From: Methylophaga sp. | GTDB lineage: Bacteria > Pseudomonadota > Gammaproteobacteria > Nitrosococcales > Methylophagaceae | Length of the DNA: 15,363 nt | Assembly (NCBI GenBank): GCA_007117275.1 | Contig: SKGV01000144.1 | Span: 1-15,363 of the forward strand | Reading direction: 5' to 3' | Part shown: positions 6,288 through 13,579 of the stretch, in pieces | How the letters are laid out: each line of letters opens with the position of its first letter | Position numbering within the stretch: the stretch's first letter is position 1 | Position numbers and translations under genes: made by a program | Notes under the pieces: model-generated | The model's input: the letters and a program-made list of their open reading frames with translations, nothing else | The model's database searches: none | Told to the model about the DNA's origin: nothing

Positions 6288-7443
6288 CGCCGCGCTTGCT
6301 GATGGGCACGTATTCCCGCTGTTCACTGCCAATGTATATCTGGGTAGGTCGATAAATACGATTGTTAGCAATTTGCTCACGCCAATGAGCCAGCCAGCCC
6401 GCGCTACGGGCAACCGCAAACAATGCGGTGAATTGATCTTCAGGAATCCCCATCTCTGAGTAGAGAATGCCTGAATAAAAATCAACGTTAGGATAGACGC
6501 CCTTGTGGCCCAGTCTATCAGTGCAGACTTCTTCCAGCTTGAGTGCGGTTTCAAACATTTGATCCAGATGACCGCCGCGCTCCTGAACCAGCTTTTCAAC
6601 CAGTTTGTGCAGGATTTTGGCACGTGGATCTTTCACCTTGTATTCACGATGCCCCATGCCCCAGATGACTTCCTTGTTGGCCAGCTTGTGATCCACCCAG
6701 GCTTCAACCTTGTCAGGCGCACCGATTTCCTTGAGCATGCCCACCACCATCTGGTTGGCACCGCCATGTAAGGGGCCTGATAAGGTACCAATCGCCGCAG
6801 AAATCACTGCATAAGGTGACGCTAGTGTTGAACCCGCGACCAGCGCGGCAAAGGTTGAAGCATTCAAGGTATGTTCAGCATGCAGAATCAGGCAAACGTC
6901 CATAATGCGTGCCATCAGCGGATCCGGCTCTTGCCCTGTGAACATATACAGAAGATTTTCTGCTACCGAGAGATCTGAGCGAGGTTCAACCGGATCATAG
7001 CCTTGACGCATGTGTTCCCACATCGCTACCAGCGGTGCCATTTGAGCGATTATATTCACGGTCATGTTGCGAACATACTCGATGTCGGAGCTATTGACGT
7101 CGGCCAAGCACTCGGTTCCGGGATAGAACATGCCCAAACTGGAAACTGCTGTTTGCAGCATGTCCATCGGATGACCTGTTGCCGGAAAATGTCGCATCAT
7201 TTCACGAATATGGTATTTGGTTCGATAATGCGCTCTGAGATCTTTAACGAAGCTTTTCAGCGAGATGTCAGTGGGAAGCTCACCTTCCAATAGCAGCAGC
7301 GTTGTTTCTTCGAAGGTGCTGTTGGCTGACAGGGTTTCAAGCGGATAGCCCCGATAACTCAATATGCCTTTTTCACCGTCGATAAATGAAATGGCAGACT
7401 TGGTCGCGGCAACGCCCTCCAGACCCGGTAAAAATTCTGTCAT
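6277..7443 (-). CDS. gltA: Citrate synthase (short, type I-like form)
   Basis: A 388-residue citrate synthase that condenses oxaloacetate with acetyl-CoA in the cytoplasm. The catalytic triad is visible: His226 in GPLHGGAN, His265 in MGHREYK and Asp321 in NVDFYSGILY, with HAEHTLNAST at 188-197 before them. It is about 40 residues shorter than the hexameric, NADH-inhibited E. coli enzyme (427) and starts near the family motif ATKSAISFIDGEKGILSYRG. This suggests the dimeric form seen in many other bacteria. 2-Methylcitrate synthase (PrpC) is similar in size, but no prpB, prpD or acnD is nearby, so citrate synthase is preferred. AGAGG (7454-7450) lies 6 bases before the ATG. The 3' end overlaps epmB by 11 bases. 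Confidence 0.92.
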   Translation of the reverse strand: MTEFLPGLEGVAATKSAISFIDGEKGILSYRGYPLETLSANSTFEETTLLLLEGELPTDISLKSFVKDLRAHYRTKYHIREMMRHFPATGHPMDMLQTAVSSLGMFYPGTECLADVNSSDIEYVRNMTVNIIAQMAPLVAMWEHMRQGYDPVEPRSDLSVAENLLYMFTGQEPDPLMARIMDVCLILHAEHTLNASTFAALVAGSTLASPYAVISAAIGTLSGPLHGGANQMVVGMLKEIGAPDKVEAWVDHKLANKEVIWGMGHREYKVKDPRAKILHKLVEKLVQERGGHLDQMFETALKLEEVCTDRLGHKGVYPNVDFYSGILYSEMGIPEDQFTALFAVARSAGWLAHWREQIANNRIYRPTQIYIGSEQREYVPISKRGAKP

Positions 7444-7494
7444 CTAGTACCTCTTGATTGCATAGCTGGTGGAGAGTTATCAGAAAGACGCGCC

Positions 7495-7523
7495 ATTATA
7501 CTGCAATGCTAAGTCGGGGACAT
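7495..7523 (-). promoter_or_regulatory. Candidate gltA promoter
   Basis: A perfect TATAAT -10 box (7500-7495, minus strand) lies about 50 bases before the citrate synthase ATG. At 17-bp spacing the -35 position reads ATGTCC, a poor match to TTGACA, so an activator may be needed. The box is only about 45 bases past the fccB stop, and no terminator lies between them. Confidence 0.45.
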
Positions 7524-7544
7524 CTTCTAACAATGCGCGGATCG

Positions 7545-8816
7545 TTAGTTGAGCATATCCGCCCAGATATTTTCTGCCCATGCAACCGCGTAGTCACCCT
7601 CGATGGCGCTGGCTGTTGCAGAAACTCCGCCACCCGGCATTGGCAGCATATCCGCTTGTTCTGCATCATAACGATACACTGCGGCCACATGTCCTGCCTG
7701 ATGATCATCAACAAAGCTGTAACAAGTATTACTGAAAACCGGTTGTTGTTCAGGCGCTTCACCACGTATTAGCGCAATAATGGCTGCAGCACACACTTTG
7801 GCCTGAGAATTGGCGATGTGAGCTGACTTGGGCACACCGGCAGAAACAGCATCACCAATCACATGAACCTGCGGCACTGTGAGCGATTCATAGCTGCGGT
7901 AATCCACCCGACACCATCGGCCGTCGACATCCACCACACCAGCTAACTGGGCGATTTTGCCTGCCTTTTGTGGTGGTATAACATTCAATACATCGGCTGT
8001 AAAACTGTCAAACGCACTGTCAACTGTCAGACGGTCGACATCTACAGATTCCAGTGGACTCATCGGTTGATAGTCAATAAGGCCCGGATAGAGCTCACGC
8101 CAAGCCTCCACAAACAACGATTTTTTAGAGACGATATCGGCATTTGCATCGAGTATCACCAACTTGCCTCGCGGATTATGACGCTTAAGATACAACGCCA
8201 CCTGACAGGCACGCTCGTATGGTCCAGGCGGACAGCGATAAGGTGCGGTTGGAATCGTCATAACCATCAGCCCGCCCTGGCGCATATCGGTTAACTGGTC
8301 ACGAAGCAATATGCTCTGCGATCCGGCTTTCCAGGCGTGAGGAACGCGCTGTTGGGCGTCCAATGACGCCAGCATCGGCAATCGAGTGTAATCCAGATCC
8401 AGCCCGGGAGCGACTATGAGTCGATCATAATCAAGCTGAACATCGTCATGTAGTTTGACCCGTTGTTTTTCAGTGTCTATCGCAACCACTTCGGCATGAA
8501 TGACTTTCACCCCGTGGGTATTGCCAAGTTCGTCATAGCCATGGCTAAGATCCTGTAAAGTACGGCTGTGACTGAGAATCAGATTGCTTTGTGGGCATGA
8601 CACAAACATCTGTTGACGCTCAACCATGATGACTTCAAAGTCAGGCGCCCACATGCGGATGTATTTCGCCGCAGTACAGCCAGCAAAACCACCACCGATA
8701 ATCACAACTCTGGGAGCCGTTTTATATGTATTGCTCGCCAGTAAAGGCATAGACAAGACACTGCCCGCCGCGGCATAACCAACCTTTTTCAGAAAATCTC
8801 GACGTTTAATCGACAC
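7545..8816 (-). CDS. fccB: Flavocytochrome c sulfide dehydrogenase-type flavoprotein subunit, Tat-exported
   Basis: With the GTG at 8816 the product has 423 residues. It begins MSIKRRDFLKK, a twin-arginine signal followed by a hydrophobic stretch, then the FAD dinucleotide fold VVIIGGGFAGCTAAKYI at about 37-53. The three cysteines that define the family are present. Cys74 in FVSCPQSN corresponds to the covalent 8-alpha-cysteinyl FAD site. Cys195 in YRCPPGPYERA and Cys365 in NTCYSFV form the expected redox disulfide. The C-terminal flavin-binding domain ends WAENIWADML. FccB oxidises sulfide to sulfur and passes electrons to a c-type cytochrome (FccA), which is not encoded here. GTG 8816 has GGAG 9 bases upstream. 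The frame opens further to TTG 8840, which lacks such a site. It is last in the lipB-lipA operon. Confidence 0.9.
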   Translation of the reverse strand: MSIKRRDFLKKVGYAAAGSVLSMPLLASNTYKTAPRVVIIGGGFAGCTAAKYIRMWAPDFEVIMVERQQMFVSCPQSNLILSHSRTLQDLSHGYDELGNTHGVKVIHAEVVAIDTEKQRVKLHDDVQLDYDRLIVAPGLDLDYTRLPMLASLDAQQRVPHAWKAGSQSILLRDQLTDMRQGGLMVMTIPTAPYRCPPGPYERACQVALYLKRHNPRGKLVILDANADIVSKKSLFVEAWRELYPGLIDYQPMSPLESVDVDRLTVDSAFDSFTADVLNVIPPQKAGKIAQLAGVVDVDGRWCRVDYRSYESLTVPQVHVIGDAVSAGVPKSAHIANSQAKVCAAAIIALIRGEAPEQQPVFSNTCYSFVDDHQAGHVAAVYRYDAEQADMLPMPGGGVSATASAIEGDYAVAWAENIWADMLN

Positions 8817-8825
8817 TCGATGGCG

Positions 8826-8829
8826 CTCC
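8826..8829 (-). promoter_or_regulatory. Ribosome binding site supporting the GTG start of fccB
   Basis: GGAG on the minus strand, 9 bases before GTG 8816. The alternative TTG at 8840, two bases past the lipA stop, has no ribosome-site-like sequence. The shorter form also puts the twin-arginine motif at residues 5-6, as is usual. Confidence 0.5.
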
Positions 8830-8842
8830 GCAACAGCCAAAC

Positions 8843-9799
8843 TCAGGAAACGTTGACACCCTGAGCCTGAAGATCAGCATGATAAGAAGAACGCACCATT
8901 GGCCCGCTGGCCACATGCATAAAGCCCATATCTTTCCCGACTTCAGCCAGTTGCTCGAACTCAGCTGGCGTGACAAAACGTTCTACTGCCAGATGATGCC
9001 GACTGGGTTGAAGATACTGCCCCAGGGTCAGCATTTGACAGCCGTGCTCACGTAAATCCAGCATCACCGCATGCACTTCTTCGATGCTTTCACCCAAACC
9101 GAGCATCAGACCTGACTTGGTCGGCACATCAGGATGCTGGTTCTGAAAACGCTGAATCAAGTCTAGAGACCAATGATAGTCAGATCCAGGTCTGACTGCC
9201 TTGTACAGTCTCGGGATCGTTTCAAGATTGTGGTTGAAAATATCGGGTGGCTGATGCGCCAGCACTTCCAACGCAAGATCCATTCGTCCACGAAAGTCGG
9301 GCACTAACACTTCGATCTTGGTGTTCGGTGATCGCAGACGTATTTCACGGATGCAACGCGTAAAGTGCATGGCACCACCGTCACGCAAATCATCTCTGTC
9401 CACCGAAGTCACTACAACATGTTTAAGGTGCATGTCAGCGATCAAACTTGCCAACTGTTGCGGCTCGTTCTCATCCAGTGCCTCAGGGCGACCATGCGCA
9501 ACATCACAAAACGGACAGCGGCGTGTGCAAATATTACCCATGATCATGAATGTCGCCGTGCCGTGAGCAAAACATTCACCCAGGTTCGGGCAGGCGGCCT
9601 CCTCACAGACAGTGTGCAAATTATGCTGACGAATCAGTCCTTTAAGCCGACTCACTTCGGGATCAGCGTGCGATTTCGCACGAATCCATTCCGGCTTTCG
9701 CTTGGGATCGCTGGGCACAATTTTGATGGGAATTCTCGCCACCTTAGAGGCACCCTTGAGGGCTTTAACATCACGTTTGGCGTGTTCAGCTTGCGTCAT
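8843..9799 (-). CDS. lipA: Lipoyl synthase LipA
   Basis: A 318-residue radical SAM enzyme (family about 320) that inserts two sulfur atoms into octanoyl groups on lipoyl domains. Both iron-sulfur clusters are represented: the auxiliary cluster CEEAACPNLGEC (Cys65, 70, 76), which is the sacrificial sulfur source, and the SAM cluster CTRRCPFC (Cys91, 95, 98). VVVTSVDRDDLRDGGAMHF and the C-terminal SGPMVRSSYHAD, with the conserved serine, follow in the expected order. The start codon overlaps the lipB stop as ATGA, so translation is coupled. It supplies lipoate to 2-oxoacid dehydrogenases and the glycine cleavage system. fccB follows on the same strand. Confidence 0.98.
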   Translation of the reverse strand: MTQAEHAKRDVKALKGASKVARIPIKIVPSDPKRKPEWIRAKSHADPEVSRLKGLIRQHNLHTVCEEAACPNLGECFAHGTATFMIMGNICTRRCPFCDVAHGRPEALDENEPQQLASLIADMHLKHVVVTSVDRDDLRDGGAMHFTRCIREIRLRSPNTKIEVLVPDFRGRMDLALEVLAHQPPDIFNHNLETIPRLYKAVRPGSDYHWSLDLIQRFQNQHPDVPTKSGLMLGLGESIEEVHAVMLDLREHGCQMLTLGQYLQPSRHHLAVERFVTPAEFEQLAEVGKDMGFMHVASGPMVRSSYHADLQAQGVNVS

Positions 9800-10416
9800 G
9801 GTGTATTGCTTGCCTGTTGGTTAATCGCTGACACTAGCAGCGATGAAAGTTGTTGTTTCGCCTGAGGCATTGTCAGAGATACGCCAAGGCGTTTCATGTC
9901 TGTGACTGACATTCCTGCATAGCCACAAGGGTTAATCAGATCAAATGGCCTGAGGTCCATGTCAACATTCACACTGATGCCATGATAACAGGCTCCTCGC
10001 CTGACCCGTAAACCAAGTGCAGCTATCTTGGCCTCATTCACGTAAACGCCTGGTGCATCTTTTCGTGCATACGCTCGTATATTGTAATGTGCCAACAGAC
10101 GAATAACGGAGTCTTCCAGAAGCGTTACCATTTGACGTACGCCGCTGTGCATGCGCTTGAGGTCAAGCAAGGTGTAGATCACCAGCTGACCGGGACCGTG
10201 ATAAGTGATCTGCCCACCACGATCCGATTGGACCAGCGGTATGTCGGAACGTGTCAACATATGTTCAGCCCGACCATTGTGACCTTGCGTGAACACCGGA
10301 TGATGCTCTAGCAGCCAGAGCTCATCGTCTGTTTCAGCGTGACGCTGCTCGGTAAAGTCCCGCATTTCCCGCAAGGTGGTTGAATAGTCGACCTTGCCAA
10401 GATCACGAATCTGCAT
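9796..10416 (-). CDS. lipB: Octanoyl-ACP:protein N-octanoyltransferase LipB
   Basis: A 206-residue cytoplasmic enzyme that moves octanoate from acyl carrier protein to lipoyl domains, the step before LipA. The signature RGGQITYHGPGQL lies at 66-78. The catalytic pair is Lys130 (in EAKIAALGLRV) and Cys164 (in NPCGYAGM). Length and start (MQIRDLGKVDY) fit the family, although no strong ribosome site precedes the ATG; it lies 7 bases past the ybeD stop and may be translated by coupling. The stop overlaps the lipA start by 4 bases. The order ybeD-lipB-lipA is as in E. coli, except that E. coli has an extra regulator gene between lipB and lipA. Confidence 0.97.
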   Translation of the reverse strand: MQIRDLGKVDYSTTLREMRDFTEQRHAETDDELWLLEHHPVFTQGHNGRAEHMLTRSDIPLVQSDRGGQITYHGPGQLVIYTLLDLKRMHSGVRQMVTLLEDSVIRLLAHYNIRAYARKDAPGVYVNEAKIAALGLRVRRGACYHGISVNVDMDLRPFDLINPCGYAGMSVTDMKRLGVSLTMPQAKQQLSSLLVSAINQQASNTP

Positions 10417-10423
10417 ACGATCG

Positions 10424-10696
10424 TTAAAGTACGTATTTCACCAGCTGGTGGCTGCTGAGTTCTTGATAAATAGCATCCAACTGTGCCTTGCTGGTCGCCT
10501 CAATCAGCACGGTGACTGAAGTATATTTACCACCCGAGCTTTGCCGGCTGTTCACTGCAGCCTCGGATAGTTCACTTACGTGTTTGCGAACAATTTCGAC
10601 TACTAGCGCGTCGAAGTTGTTGATGCTGAGACCCATCGCCTTAATGGGGAACTCGCAAGGAAACTCCAGCAGCGTTTCTTGTGTGCTGTCAGCCAA
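10424..10696 (-). CDS. ybeD: YbeD-like DUF493 protein, TTG start
   Basis: A 90-residue protein of the DUF493/YbeD family (E. coli 87), small and cytoplasmic with an ACT-like fold in known structures. The blocks LLEFPCEFPIKAMG at 9-22, VEIVRKHV at 33-40 and the SSGGKYTSVTV stretch at 53-63 are typical. Its biochemical role is unknown; it almost always sits beside lipB, which suggests a link to lipoate metabolism or its control. The start is TTG at 10696, chosen because AGGAG (10708-10704) lies exactly 7 bases upstream and the next ATG is at codon 21, inside the conserved part. It overlaps the end of dat by 8 bases. Confidence 0.93.
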   Translation of the reverse strand: MADSTQETLLEFPCEFPIKAMGLSINNFDALVVEIVRKHVSELSEAAVNSRQSSGGKYTSVTVLIEATSKAQLDAIYQELSSHQLVKYVL

Positions 10697-11540
10697 GATT
10701 CTGCTCCTGTTTCAACTGTTGATACAGTGCAATCAGAGCTTGCCAGACCGGACCCGGTTGGCCGCTTGCTACCGGATGGTCGTCCAACACGGTGACAGGT
10801 AACACTTCTCGGGTAGAACTTGAAATCCAGATCTCGTCTGCATCATGCAACTCGGCTTCAGTGATCAGCTGTTGATGTAATTCAATGCCGGCCCGTTTGG
10901 CAAGACTTAACACGACATCACGTGTGATGCCAGGTAATAGCTCTGAGCTTTTTGGCGGTGTGTAAATAACGTCATTTTTGACGATGTAGGCATTGCTTGC
11001 AGCGCCTTCTGTCAGGTGTCCGTCTTTTATCAATAAAGCTTCCTGTGCGCCCTGTTCGTGTGCTTGCTGTTTAAGCAGACTGTTGGCAAGCAGCGTTATT
11101 GCTTTGATATCACATCGTTGCCAACGAATATCCGGCAATGTGATGCACTTGATGCCCTGAAGCTTGAATGCGTCGGGGATTAACTGCATCGGGTTGCTCA
11201 TGACAAATACAGAGGGCGTTGTATTGGCTGGGAACAGATGATCTCTGGGCGCCACACCTCGCGTGACCTGCAAATATACCGACTGATCACCACCACCATT
11301 TTGATCAATCAGTGTCTGAATAATGGCAGACCACTCAGCATTTGTCTGCGGATTAGTGATGCGCACACCCTCAAGGCTGCGTTGAAGTCGGCCAAGATGG
11401 CCTTCCAGCTCAAAACACCGCCCTTCATAGACAGGAATGACCTCATAAACGCCATCACCAAACAAAAAACCCCGGTCAAACACTGATACTTTTGCATGAT
11501 CAGCCGACGTGTACTCGCCATTCAAATAGACTGTTGCCAC
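10689..11540 (-). CDS. dat: D-amino-acid transaminase (class IV PLP aminotransferase)
   Basis: A 283-residue PLP enzyme that exchanges amino groups between D-amino acids and 2-oxo acids, for example D-alanine + 2-oxoglutarate to pyruvate + D-glutamate. The PLP lysine is Lys146 in RCDIKAITLL, and Glu178 in LTEGAASN is the cofactor-ring glutamate. The D-specific carboxylate trap of the Bacillus enzyme is present: Tyr32 in DGVYEV and the R-x-H of TRGVAPRDH (Arg99, His101). This separates it from branched-chain aminotransferases and 4-amino-4-deoxychorismate lyase. It starts with GTG, 3 bases past the dacA stop, with GGGG about 8 bases upstream. It overlaps ybeD by 8 bases. In E. coli nothing lies between dacA and ybeD. 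Confidence 0.93.
   Translation of the reverse strand: MATVYLNGEYTSADHAKVSVFDRGFLFGDGVYEVIPVYEGRCFELEGHLGRLQRSLEGVRITNPQTNAEWSAIIQTLIDQNGGGDQSVYLQVTRGVAPRDHLFPANTTPSVFVMSNPMQLIPDAFKLQGIKCITLPDIRWQRCDIKAITLLANSLLKQQAHEQGAQEALLIKDGHLTEGAASNAYIVKNDVIYTPPKSSELLPGITRDVVLSLAKRAGIELHQQLITEAELHDADEIWISSSTREVLPVTVLDDHPVASGQPGPVWQALIALYQQLKQEQNLG
10704..10708 (-). promoter_or_regulatory. Strong ribosome binding site of ybeD
   Basis: AGGAG on the minus strand, 7 bases before the TTG start codon, lying inside the end of dat. It is among the clearest ribosome sites in the window and validates a rare start codon. Confidence 0.7.
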
Positions 11541-11543
11541 TCA

Positions 11544-12695
11544 TTAGCCCCAAATCAGCATCAAAATTGCATCGACAAAACGACGCCACATGCTACCTGT
11601 GGGGATATCCTGCATGGCGACTAATGTCTGGGTGGCAATGACATCATTGTTCAATCGAATTTCAACTTCACCCAGCGCAGTTCCGGCAGTCACTGGCGCG
11701 ATGATGGGACTTGTCAGGTGAACAGTGGCTGCAAGATGTTCATATCTACCGCGCGGTACAAGCACGTGCAAAGCTTGCTGTACTCCCACTTCAAGCTGTT
11801 TATCGCTGCCTTTCCAGACACGACTTTGGGTGACGACATGACCGGCTGGATAGAGCTGATGCGATTCAAAGAAGCGAAAACCATAGTTGAGTAGTTTGGA
11901 GGTTTCCTGTGCACGAACATTCTCACTGCGTGTTCCAAGCACTACTGAGATAAGGCGCATATCACCCCGTTTGGCTGAGGCCGCCAGACAATAACCTGCG
12001 GCTTCGGTATGTCCAGTTTTCAGGCCATCAACGGTTTCATCTCTCCACAGTAGGCGGTTGCGGTTGTGTTGGGTAATGTTGTTGTAGGTGTATTCTTTTT
12101 CAGAATACCAGCGGTAATACTCGGGGAAATCGCGAATCATCGCCACAGCAAGGGTCGCAATGTCTCGAGAGGTGGTGTACAAGTCAGGATCAGGCAAACC
12201 GGTCGCGTTGGTATAGTTGGTGTTGTACATACCAAGTTTTTGGGCATACTGATTCATCACCTGCGCGAACACTTCTTCACTCCCCGCGACATGTTCCGCC
12301 AGTGCCACAGCCGCATCATTACCCGATTGCACTATCATGCCGCGTAACAGCGCTTCCACTGGAACACGGGTGTTTACTTCAATAAAGCTACGCGAACCGA
12401 CCATACGCCATGCCCGCTCGCTGATAAGCACTTCATCATCAAGCCTGACATTGCCTGAAGCCAGCTCGTTAAATAACACATAAGAAGTCATCAGCTTGGT
12501 GATACTCGCGGGGGGCAGCCGCTCATCCGCATTACCCTCTGCCAGGGGAATGCCGCTATCAAAATCGACCAGAATGTATGATTTCGCAGCAATTTGTGGC
12601 GCAGCAGGATTGGGCACAACAGGCGCGCCCGCAAAACTGACAGACAAGGGCATTATGACCATTGAAAGCAGCAGTTTCTGGATCTTTTTAATCAT
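11544..12695 (-). CDS. dacA: D-alanyl-D-alanine carboxypeptidase (PBP5/6 family)
   Basis: A 383-residue low-molecular-weight penicillin-binding protein that removes the terminal D-alanine from peptidoglycan pentapeptides in the periplasm. An N-terminal signal peptide (basic IKKIQK, then hydrophobic to about residue 23) precedes the active-site motifs: S64-I-T-K67, S124-G-N126 and K226-T-G228. The PBP5 C-terminal beta domain follows. The last residues, WRRFVDAILMLIWG, look like the amphipathic membrane anchor of the family, though short. GAGAG lies shortly before the ATG. It follows rlpA by 26 bases and precedes dat by 3, as part of the cell-wall half of the operon. Confidence 0.96.
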   Translation of the reverse strand: MIKKIQKLLLSMVIMPLSVSFAGAPVVPNPAAPQIAAKSYILVDFDSGIPLAEGNADERLPPASITKLMTSYVLFNELASGNVRLDDEVLISERAWRMVGSRSFIEVNTRVPVEALLRGMIVQSGNDAAVALAEHVAGSEEVFAQVMNQYAQKLGMYNTNYTNATGLPDPDLYTTSRDIATLAVAMIRDFPEYYRWYSEKEYTYNNITQHNRNRLLWRDETVDGLKTGHTEAAGYCLAASAKRGDMRLISVVLGTRSENVRAQETSKLLNYGFRFFESHQLYPAGHVVTQSRVWKGSDKQLEVGVQQALHVLVPRGRYEHLAATVHLTSPIIAPVTAGTALGEVEIRLNNDVIATQTLVAMQDIPTGSMWRRFVDAILMLIWG

Positions 12696-12721
12696 CTGAC
12701 TCTCTCGAAAAAAAACAAATA

Positions 12722-13576
12722 TTACTCAATGACTATCTGGGTCTCTGCAAAGCCCATTCGTTTCAATTTTTCTGACAAAGCATCGCTTTGTTCGACATTC
12801 GCTAATGGGCCAATTCTGACCCGATATACATCGCCCTGCGGCCGAGACAACGGCTCGATTCTGACACTGTCAGAGATTTGCTGCTGCAGTGTAGTTTTCA
12901 CTTCCTGAGCACGACCCATGGTACTGAATGCCCCCACCTGAAGATAAGCGACAGCACTCGCAGACAGTGTTTGCGCCACTGTTTCAGATTGTGCTTGTCC
13001 CTGTGGCTGGGTTTCAGTGTGATGAATGGGTGCTGTTGGGCTGGCACCACCAGGGGTGATAGCACGCACCTCAACCATGCCGGTGCCCTGCTCTTTGATG
13101 CCAAGTTTCACTGCTGCCGTATATGACAAGTCGATGATTCGATCGCCAACAAATGGGCCACGATCATTAATTCGGACAATGACCTTACGACCATTTTCCA
13201 GATTGGTAACCTCTGCGTATGTGGGCAATGGCAATGTCTTATGCGCTGCGGTCATTGCATACATATCGTAAGGCTCACCACTTGATGTTCGCCGACCGTG
13301 AAATTTGGTGCCATACCATGAGGCAATGCCACGTTCTACATAGCCTTCCGCTGAGGCTTTGGTGTAGTAGGTTTTGCCGAATACCTGATATGAGGGCATA
13401 TTGCCATAACGACTCGGCGGTTCATGCCTGGGTACAGCATCAGGAATGCTGGCAATATCAGGCACTTGAGAGGGATGAGGCGCGCTATCTTGCGGCTCTC
13501 TTTGTGGTGTCGTGCTGCAAGCAAACAACATCAGCAGTGCCACGGTAATCAGATTGATTCTGAGGAAGTGCTTCAT
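12722..13576 (-). CDS. rlpA: Septal ring lytic transglycosylase / lipoprotein RlpA with SPOR domain
   Basis: A 284-residue outer-membrane lipoprotein. The signal ends at the lipobox LFAC (Cys20). A proline-rich linker runs to about residue 65. The double-psi beta-barrel domain is at about 80-172, with GIASWYGTKFHGRRTSSGE at 83-101, TAAHKTLPLP, and VIVRINDRGPF at 132-142. A linker rich in Q, T and S follows, then a SPOR domain at about 208-284 (YLQVGAFSTMGRAQEV to the end). In Pseudomonas, RlpA cleaves glycan strands lacking stem peptides and is brought to the septum by SPOR; the E. coli protein appears to lack this activity. The conserved E101, H112 and D138 fit an active form. It lies 3 bases after mltB. 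Confidence 0.96.
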   Translation of the reverse strand: MKHFLRINLITVALLMLFACSTTPQREPQDSAPHPSQVPDIASIPDAVPRHEPPSRYGNMPSYQVFGKTYYTKASAEGYVERGIASWYGTKFHGRRTSSGEPYDMYAMTAAHKTLPLPTYAEVTNLENGRKVIVRINDRGPFVGDRIIDLSYTAAVKLGIKEQGTGMVEVRAITPGGASPTAPIHHTETQPQGQAQSETVAQTLSASAVAYLQVGAFSTMGRAQEVKTTLQQQISDSVRIEPLSRPQGDVYRVRIGPLANVEQSDALSEKLKRMGFAETQIVIE

Positions 13577-13579
13577 AGA

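Noticed and set aside
6277..7443. Reading this gene as 2-methylcitrate synthase (prpC)
   Set aside because: Size alone allows it, but no methylcitrate-cycle neighbours are present; a phylogeny would decide.
7465..7472. E. coli Chi sequence GCTGGTGG before gltA
   Set aside because: Chi motifs differ between lineages and an 8-mer occurs by chance; no reason to give it a role here.
7458..7772. Open frames on both strands around the fccB 3' end and the gltA leader
   Set aside because: They overlap the certain C-terminal domain of FccB in other frames and look like chance frames.
9365..9865. A 166-codon plus-strand open frame across lipA and the lipB end
   Set aside because: It is opposite two certain genes and has no recognisable domain.
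12708..12715. Run of eight A (T on the minus strand) between rlpA and dacA
   Set aside because: No stable hairpin precedes it on the minus strand, so it does not look like an intrinsic terminator.
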